A stretch of DNA of 64,000 nt from Oscarella lobularis (lineage: Eukaryota > Porifera > Homoscleromorpha > Homosclerophorida > Oscarellidae). The DNA lies in assembly GCF_947507565.1 (NCBI RefSeq), contig NC_089189.1, forward strand, positions 1,178,001 through 1,242,000, given 5' to 3'. Made by a program: the position numbers and the translations under genes. Below the pieces are notes generated by a model. The model worked only from the letters and a program-made list of their open reading frames with translations, had not been told where the DNA came from and did no database searches. Shown here piece by piece: positions 56,901-64,000 of the stretch (the stretch's first letter is position 1; the number at the start of each line of letters is the position of its first letter).

Positions 56901-58082
56901 TAGAGCCTCTGGTCTGTCCTCGCCAAATTCATAGGGTGATCCTCCAATTCGCAGAATAAAGAGAAGACCTCTTCTAACAATAGAGCAGACTGATTGATGC
57001 GCTGTTGGAATGGGCTCATCTGATATTGACACCTGTCAAATGAACGTAGAATTTCGTTTGAAAATATTTCAATTACCTTTTTGCACTTTTGAAAGTCAAT
57101 TAGAATCATTTGGGCCACAGACAGAGGAAACCAGTCTTTCCCATACCCCCACAAGAGAAAAGCAACTGGACCTCCTAATGTGGGAATATCAACAACAACC
57201 GTCGAATGGGAGAATCGAGGAATGAGATGATCATCCAATTTCATTTCAATCCACTCCTACGCAAATAAATCACATTAATTAATTAATTAATTAATAACAA
57301 ACCTATCTCATTACCAGTGAACTGAACATGAACAGAAAAGCATCTGGAAACACTCCCCCAAGAGGACCACAACCGCCAATGAGAATAGCTCGATCAATAT
57401 CAATTGTAGTGAAGGAATGTGCGGTTCGAGGATGTGGTTTTTTTCCTGTGCATTGAGCTGGAATCCAATTCCCTTCAAACAAATGTCTACATTGAATTCA
57501 AAATAATTTTACACGTCACTCACTCTTTCGGATGCAAAACAACCAAACTTCATTGTTCCACCCCCTGTCAGGATTATTTGGAAGAGGAACGAATTGAGAT
57601 CCATCTGGTATTGGTGAAACAATCGTTGTTCCTATTCCGCCCATCATGACGAGATGTTCGTCTCCTTTCTTCCCTAACACGCACATTCCATGTGCCGCTC
57701 TCTCGCTGGGCGTTGATTGGTCATTGGAATGGATTCGTTGCCATTCCAACGTCGATCCATCCAATTTGTGAACATTGTTGAGACAGACATTACGGCGATC
57801 AGACGACAAGTAGTCACCACCAAATTGATAAATGTCCCGATTTTGGACGACACCGATTCGTGCGTAGAGACATGGCTGAGGAAGGTCGGATGGGCTGTTG
57901 GATGTTGCTCGTCGTTCATTCCATTGACTTGTCAACAGATTGAAGCACTCGATCAAATCGGGAGAACAATAGTACTCTTCTCCCGTCGATTCTCTCACCG
58001 CTAGTCCTCCCCACACAAGCATTTCATCATTGAGCACGGCGGCGACGTGTCCAAAACGAGACGACGGACACGCGGATGACAT
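53925..58082 (-). CDS. K2: Kelch-Death-kinase protein
   Basis: Same order as K1. Kelch start 58082 (MSSACPSSRFGHVAAVLNDE), further Kelch exons 57490-56900, unassigned exon about 56668-55555 (nearly identical to that of K1), Death domain about 55382-55095 (VMRSQWIDVARVIFPYLTD, LRFLEAWIDKYDLSATRESL) and kinase 55033-53925. The kinase has FLGGGACGEVFKATL, TVAIKVF, VIHYDLKAQNVLV, VSDFGLSK, HIAPERY and SYGVLLWEI, so it keeps the lysine, HxD, DFG and APE elements; the glycine loop has Ala-Cys where K1 and K3 have Gly-Tyr. Its kinase is the most diverged of the three, while the middle exon is almost unchanged. It sits head-to-tail between K1 and K3 with about 590 and 390 bp gaps, so each probably has its own promoter. 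Confidence 0.8.
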
Positions 58083-58470
58083 TTTCGAAGAGGAGAAACG
58101 GTTCGAGAGAACGGAATCGAGTGCTTCAACGACGAGACATCAAAACGAGTCTAAAAGAAAGAAAAATGACAATTGATGAAACACAAATCGTTGACTGGAC
58201 CTTTGCAAGACGACTCAATCGCTCCAGGGACGACAAAACCGACTCAAAAAGGAGAACTACGAAACCGAAATCACGTGACTTAGACTATACAAACAGATCA
58301 ATGAGAAACGCTGACACGAAAGTATTGCAAAAGTTAAAATATTCATGGGAAACGTAGAAATAAAATATTCATGAGAAACGAAGAAATAAAAACGAAATAA
58401 AGAATCAAACTGCACGTGAGAGGACGGGAGAGTTCGGGGATGCGGCTGAATATCAAATTTTGGATTTACT
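58083..58470. other. K2/K3 intergenic region
   Basis: Holds one copy of the shared upstream block and, near 58343-58400, a small tandem duplication of an AAATATTCATG(A/G)GAAACG unit. The K3 3' end lies at its right side. No separate gene is evident. Confidence 0.6.
58271..58278. promoter_or_regulatory. TCACGTGA E-box upstream of K2
   Basis: Counterpart of the K1 box, exactly 189 bp before the K2 start codon, inside the shared upstream block. Confidence 0.45.
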
Positions 58471-61400
58471 TCAATTGGTTTTGTATTCCGCTTTGGTTAT
58501 TAGCGCCACCACGATGTCGCGGAACGTCGGTCGATCCTGCGGAACGAATTGCAAAGATTTCTTCATGAGATCTTCGAAAAACGGCGGAACACCCGTTGCT
58601 TGGCCTTCGGGAAACTTCTCTCCACTTTTCACGAGAAAGCGAATCATATCCTTATCCTTACCTAAGCGAGAAAAATAGCCAACGTCTCAAAATGTCATAA
58701 AGAACGAATTTGACCTTGATAGGGAAGACGCCTTTCACGTATTTCCCACAGCAAAACACCGTAGCTATAAACGTCGGCCTTCCTAGCCAGATCTAGTTTT
58801 GAGCGATCGTCTCCGTCGCCGTACGGACGATCGCGATATCGCTCAGGGGCGATGTGGGTGACCGTGCCACCTGGCATATGCGAACTGTCTGGTCGCAACG
58901 TCGTAACTGAGCTGATGCCGGCCATTTTAGAAAGACCAAAATCGGCCACCTAAAAGTAATAAAAAAATCAAAAGCCTCTCTAGATAATACCGTAATAATC
59001 AACCTTGCAAATGAAAGGAAATATCAGATTAGGAAGAATGTTGACCAAGACGTTCTGCGCCTTCAAGTCTTGGTGAATGACGGAGGGATGATTGTAGTGG
59101 AGATGAAGCATTCCATCAGCTATTTGTTTTGCAAACTTGATCCGCGACTGCCATTTTTCGACGACTTCTTTATGCTCGGGCGACGTTAGGAGCGAACGCA
59201 GGCTACCTCCGCTTACGAACTCCGTCACGAGAGCATAATGTCGGGGAGCGGCGCAGAGCCCTATGAGACTCAAGACGTTGTCATGCGCTTTGATTTGGAG
59301 GAGAATCGACGCTTCCTTCTTAAGCATTTCGTATTCTCTGCCAACAAAAAATGACCATCTAATTAAAAAATATAAAGATATATACTCACTTTTCTGTTCT
59401 TCTCTTCCTGAAATCGCGGAACAGTTTCACGGCGACTTGCCTCTCAATTCCTCTTTTCTTCAGCGTCGCTTTGTACACCTCGCCGTAGCCTCCTCCCCCA
59501 ACGAAATCCTTGTCTTCGTCGTAGACGAGCTCGTCTCGTTCAATTTGAAGGTCAGGTTCCAAAAGTGCTTCCTAGTAAGAGATTAAACCACAACCCAAAG
59601 AGTTGAAAAATAAAATACTTTGGTCATGTTCTCATAGATTTCTGGAAAGACTTCTCTAACACCCGAACCGAGGTCGGCGGAAAATAGAGCGGCGCTCAAC
59701 GCTTCTCGCGTCGCCTTGAGACCGTGTTTCTTGATCCAGGCCTGGAGGAAGCGAAGGGACTGGTCTTCTCTCTCTTCTAATTCGATTTCTTTGATTTCGA
59801 AGTCGGTGAAGAAGGGCACGATGAATCGAGCGACGACTTGCCATTGAGAGCCAATGATATACGACAGATCGTCCATTTCGAGATGAGAGGGATTGAATCG
59901 GAGAGCTACAATCGTATAGAAGAATAAAATCAGGAAAGACCGAGAATAAAGAATTTACCCATGTCACGACTTGGTTCAAGTTTCAAAAATCCGTACTGAT
60001 CCGTCGTGACGAAATTGAGCTCGGGAAGTTTCAAAGTATCCTGAAAACAAAAATTAAACAATAAAGAGACAATGCCCATTAACTAACCTCTACGTGATCA
60101 GAGATGTTGGATGATGCGGAGCACTGAATGCGAAGAACCTGACGTCGATCGCCGGAAATGATCGTGACGTTGGCAGACATCGTTGGAAGACGTTGCAGAA
60201 GCTCTCCATGATTATAGGCGAAGTAGAAGGTGTCGACCCACGCGTCAATGGGACTATCTCTGACCGCTAGCAACTGCTTCATGTCGATCAAGTATGATTT
60301 GCGAAGACTCTCGTTGATCCAGCCTTCGATGTCGTCCGCTTCGACGACGTTTGATTGGGTGGGCGAGACAAGAAGATTATTGACGCGTCGATCAAAGAGA
60401 AGAGGCTGACGGCCGCGATACATGAGATAACGATCCCGATGTTCGGGTCGCGTCGAGATGATGCAGAGATCGAATTGCCAGACGTCGGGAATTTTAATTT
60501 TTTCGAAAGAGAGAGCATGGAATGAAAATGCTTGACTACCCAAGCCGTAGAAATGAGTGAAGAAACTGCAACTCACGCCAGAGTCTTGCGAAGAGGCGAC
60601 GACGGCGGCGGCGGCCGGAGCGGCCGGAGAGATGATGACTTTGACGACAGACGATTGAAGAAGAGCGGCGATTTTTCGCTGTCCCGCTCTATCAATGACG
60701 ATCTTCTCGTCGAATTTAATTGGGTGTTTGATCGTCGCCAAATGATCGTGAGGTTGATAGAAGAAGACGACTTTAGAAGCGCTCGTTTTGGGCGTCATTG
60801 GATCGAGGCTGAGACCGTGCTCATAACACATTTCAATGTGTACGTCATCGTCGGATAAGCCGGAAGGAAGAGACAATTGAATCAGATCGCTCACGAATTC
60901 GTCGTCGAGGAGACCCTGAGATTGCTTGGCGTCGAATGTGAAGACGGTCAAGCTCATTGACGTCTTTGGAGTCGGCGAAAGGGCGGTGCGGGGGTGAATT
61001 CGAAGGATCGATCCCGTATTGGGAATGGAGATCTCCGCTCCTTTGTCCAATGAGACTTGAGCGGAGAATTTCTTCCATCGAGTGAAGATGAGAACGCTTT
61101 GAGGCGTTACAACGGCAATCACGTCTTCCACTCGTTGGGGAGACGGATGCAACAAGTCACGTTCTTCTGGAGACAACCCTTCGCAATTCTACACAAATGA
61201 AAATAATTATATGACGTTTAAATATTGATTTCTACCATTGTCGGAGAGTTGGAACGAAACGGTGCATTCTTATCATTCTTATCAAATTTGGACGTTTCTT
61301 GTTCAATCGGTTCGCTCAAATCATGTCGAAGGAGTTTCTCAGGGATATTCTTCAAATCTATACTCGCAATGAAATTAGGCTGTATAATGTATTAAAATAA

Positions 61401-62617
61401 AAATTCTTTACCGTATTTCAAAATATCCAATAGCGCCTCTGGTATGTTCTCGCCCCATTTATAGGGTGATCCTCCATGTCGCAGAATAAAGAGAAGACCT
61501 CTTCTAACAACAGAGCAGACTGATTGGATCCCTGTTGGAATGGGTTCATCTGATATTGACACCTGTCAAATGAACTTCGTCATCGTAGAATGTCATTTGA
61601 GAATATTTCAATTACCTTTTTGCACTTTTGAAAGTCAATTAGAATCATTTGGGCCAGAGACAGAGGAAACCAGTCTTTCCCATATCCCCACAAGACAAAA
61701 GCAACTGAGCCCCCTAATGTGGGAATATCAACAACAACCGTCGAATGGAAGCATCGAGGAATGAGATGATCATCCAATTTCATTTCAATCCACTCCTACG
61801 CAATTAAATCATATTAATTATTTAACTAATAACAAACCTATCACATTACCAGTGAGCTGAACACAAACAGAAAAGCATCATTCAACACTTCTTCAAGAGG
61901 ATTAAAACCGCCAATGAGAATTGCTCGATTACTATCAACAGTAGTGAAGGAATGTGAGTCTCGAGGATGTGGTTTTATTCCTGTGCATTGAGCTGAAATC
62001 CAATTCCCTTCAAACAAATGTCTTCATTGAATTCAAAATAATTTTACACGTCACTCACTCTTTCGAATGCAAAACAACCAAACTTCATTGTTCCACCCCG
62101 TGCCAGGATAATTTGAAGAAGGAATGAATTGAGATCCGTCTGGTTTTGGTGAAACAATCTTTGTTCCGTGTCCGCCTATCATGACGAGATGTTCGTCTCC
62201 TTTCTTCCCTAACACGCACATTCCATGTTGCGATCTCCCGCTGGGCGACGATTGGTCATTGGAATGGATTCGCTGCCATTCGAACGTCGATCCATCCAAT
62301 TTGTGAACATCGTTTAAAAAGACATAACGGCCATGAGGCGAGGAGTAGCTCCCACCAAATTGATAAATGTCCCGATTTTGGACGACACCGATTCGTGCGT
62401 CGAGACATGGATGAGGAAGGTCGGATGGGCTGGTGGATGTTGCTCGTCGTCGACTCCATTGACTTGTCAAGAGATTGAAGCACTCGATAAATTCGAGAGA
62501 GCAAAAGTAATGAGCTCCCGTCGATTCTCTCACCGCTGCTCCTCCCCACAGAAGCATTTCATCATTGATCACGGCGGCGACGTGTCCAAATCGAGATGAC
62601 GGACACGCGGATGACAT
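58471..62617 (-). CDS. K3: Kelch-Death-kinase protein
   Basis: Third intact member, same exon order. Start 62617 (MSSACPSSRFGHVAAVINDE); Kelch exons to about 61390; unassigned exon about 61187-60090 with a slightly shorter Ala-rich linker; Death domain about 59910-59620 (QWQVVARFIVPFFTDFEIKE, LRFLQAWIKKHGLKATREAL); kinase 59573-58471 with GGGGYGEVYKATL, QVAVKLF, VIHQDLKAQNVLV, VADFGLSK and HIAPERY. The kinase N-lobe and most of exon 11 match K1, while the end of exon 11 (IRERRLPYQGQ) and the whole last exon (FRDIVVALITKAEYKTN) match K2. The gene is thus a mosaic. Exon 2 uses an AAG rather than TAG acceptor, which is still valid. Confidence 0.8.
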
Positions 62618-62700
62618 TTTCGAAGAGGAGAAACGGTTCGAGAGAATCGAATCGAGTGCTTCAACGACAAGAGATCCACAACGAGTCTAAAAGAAAGCAA

Positions 62701-63294
62701 AATGACAATTGCTGAAGCACAAATCGTTGACTGGACCTTTGCAGGACGACTCGATCGCGCCAGCGACGACAAAACCGACTCAAAAAGGAGAACTACGATG
62801 GCGAAAACAGTATCACGTGACTTGGATGTCCAAACATTATTATTCTTAATTTTATTGCTGGTTGCGCTACTGTATAGACAATATTCAACATGCTGCTGCA
62901 AAAAAGTATTCATTGCTTATTTAATAAAATTTGCTCATGTTGCATTTGCCCTGCCGTTTGCTCCGACGAAATTTTTCTTCGCGCTTTTAGCGGTCTCAAC
63001 GATTTTTACGCTGCGTTTGTACAGCAGACCAGCAGACGATGAAACGCACAGCGCACGCCGTCGCGGAAACGATCGAAACAAACGAGGAAAAAGCGGTCAG
63101 CATATAAATAAAGTGGAAAATAAAAAAGTTTTGTTGTACGGTATGAGGTCTTCTGCTGTGCCAAGTGACGGCAGCAGATTTTCTTCGTCTAGAAATTTCA
63201 CGGGCATGAGAACCAAATGTTATTTCAGCTTCTCTATTTTCGCCGATCAATCTGTTTTAGCGAGATTCGGCTTCGACTGTGAATTAAATATTTA
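62701..63294 (+). CDS. Doubtful open frame with hydrophobic segments
   Basis: A 197-codon frame opening inside the shared upstream block (MTIAEAQIVDWTFAGRLDRA) and continuing into unique sequence with two hydrophobic stretches (TLLFLILLLVALLY and APTKFFFALLAVSTIF) and a basic tail. The first 32 codons stay open at the other copies (53428 and 58165) but then end in unrelated short tails. The frame is therefore likely to be chance extension of a repeat, although a divergent transcript cannot be excluded. Confidence 0.2.
62813..62820. promoter_or_regulatory. TCACGTGA E-box upstream of K3
   Basis: Counterpart of the K1 and K2 boxes, 196 bp before the K3 start codon. The flanking bases have changed more here than at K1 and K2, while the palindrome itself is unchanged. 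Confidence 0.45.
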
Positions 63295-63562
63295 GAATCT
63301 TGACTGAGTGTCGGAGCTACGCTAATATTTCGAACGTCTTCGCGTGTTTCGATTGAAGACAATTAAAGACCTCGATTTACATAGAGAAATATTTCAAATT
63401 CTATTCAAGGGCTGAGTGAGTCTACTATACCTCTTCTAATAGTACAGAATTTCTAGCGGCAGTTGGAACCGATACGATGTCTGACCTCGAAGAATTTCCT
63501 ATTGGCTGGATCTAGCAGCTCGTCGCTTGGCTCAGACGAAGAAAACCCAAAATGATTTCTAG

Positions 63563-63777
63563 GAGTTCGATTGTCGTACAGTGGTACCACGGCGGATAAA
63601 ACCAACTCGCGCTCGCGTGCAGGAGGCATTTTGACGCCCAACGATAGCTTTCGACTTTTGTCAGTCTCTTGGTTACCTAGAAAAAGCAAAAGCGAGGGAT
63701 TGAAAGTGAATACGGGCGCGTGCAACGTACGATTGCCTACCGGTGACAAGATGCACACACTTGCGTGAGGTGCAGCC
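63563..63777. repeat. Right copy of the duplicated flank
   Basis: Homologous to 48377-48600 (see there). A minus-strand frame from 63758 to 63453 is open across it (MCILSPVGNRTLHAPVFTF onward) with no recognised domain; the left copy has stops in that frame. It could be an exon of an unknown gene or a dispersed repeat. Confidence 0.65.
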
Positions 63778-63817
63778 AGGGATATAATAATCTTCTATTA
63801 TATCCCTGGTGCAGCCA
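63769..63817. repeat. Perfect 14-bp hairpin flanked by a 10-bp direct repeat
   Basis: Stem CCAGGGATATAATA at 63776-63789, loop ATCTTC, and exact complementary arm at 63796-63809. The ten bases GGTGCAGCCA stand on both sides (63769-63778 and 63808-63817), overlapping the stem ends. The pattern fits a small templated snap-back insertion. Confidence 0.8.
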
Positions 63818-63920
63818 TGTACTCGCAGCCGGGACTCCTCTAAGAGGCGGGTTCCTCTACGGTACGCTTCCAATTCTGGAATTCTTGCATGCAAGAAAAA
63901 AACAACTAAAAAATTGCACA

Positions 63921-63959
63921 ATGACAGACAGCACAGTCCAGAAGAATCCTGCTTCCAAG
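63921..63959 (+). CDS. First exon of a gene cut by the right edge (partial)
   Basis: ATG at 63921 opens 13 codons (MTDSTVQKNPASK) followed directly by GTAAGAC, a good donor site. The rest lies beyond the window. The peptide is too short for any family call; a short first exon with a strong donor is the only evidence. Confidence 0.4.
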
Positions 63960-64000
63960 GTAAGACTATCCTTTGTTTTCTACTGTAAAACTCTCATCCA

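Larger units (their letters stand above)
62618..63562. other. 5' region of K3 and intergenic sequence
   Basis: Begins with the shared upstream block (E-box at 62813-62820). Between 62840 and 63300 an open frame with hydrophobic segments exists (listed separately). From 63300 to 63560 the sequence is AT-rich with no recognised feature. Confidence 0.4.

Overview
This window reads as nuclear DNA of an animal with a very compact genome. It has short introns (mostly about 40-60 bp, GT-AG with a few GC-AG), small intergenic gaps, and animal-type extracellular domains: SRCR, right-handed beta-helix, C-type lectin, PSI, VWD, EGF, cadherin, Reeler and Death. An early-branching animal such as a homoscleromorph sponge would fit. 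That placement is inference from gene content and intron style, since no marker gene is present.

Layout. 1-1345 (-) is the N-terminal part of an MFS transporter running off the left edge. 1763-3588 (-) is a Reeler-domain protein with a Thr/Pro-rich, mucin-like stalk. 3660-4397 holds two decayed copies: a TMED first-exon fragment and a Kelch/kinase fragment. 4426-5318 (+) is an intact p24/TMED cargo receptor. 6869-23423 and 24672-41245 (+) are tandem giant genes A and B. Each has 27 exons and encodes about 5,070 residues: signal peptide, a tripartite SRCR/beta-helix ectodomain like Drosophila Bark beetle/Anakonda, then C-type lectin, EGF, PSI, an unassigned region, VWD, EGF repeats, about seven cadherin-like repeats, one membrane segment and a short tail. 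My splice models give open frames of 5,072 and 5,066 aa, and 22 of 27 exon lengths are identical.

41398-44625 (+) is a calcyphosine-2-like EF-hand gene. 45175-46002 (-) is an intronless peroxisomal trans-2-enoyl-CoA reductase-like gene ending in AKL, with a decayed copy of part of it at 46770-46960. 46200-48700 is gene-poor and holds a foldback repeat element and an orphan exon like the start of a long-chain acyl-CoA synthetase. 49185-62617 (-) is an array of three head-to-tail genes of about 4.2 kb (K1-K3). Each encodes N-terminal Kelch repeats, a conserved unassigned region of about 370 aa, a Death domain and a complete TKL-type kinase domain. Their upstream regions share a repeated block with a TCACGTGA E-box at nearly fixed distance from the start. 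Two related flanking repeats lie at 48377-48600 and 63563-63777. A short first exon at 63921 (+) opens a gene cut by the right edge.

Overall, this locus has grown by tandem duplication. Giant adhesion proteins were copied whole, signalling kinases were copied and partly homogenised by gene conversion, and several genes left decayed fragments beside or away from the live copies. The Kelch-Death-kinase array and the Bark-like/VWD/cadherin fusion are the two strongest candidates for undescribed systems. The first has the layout of an IRAK/Pelle-type intracellular signalling kinase with a Kelch sensor. The second looks like a surface adhesion or junction molecule.
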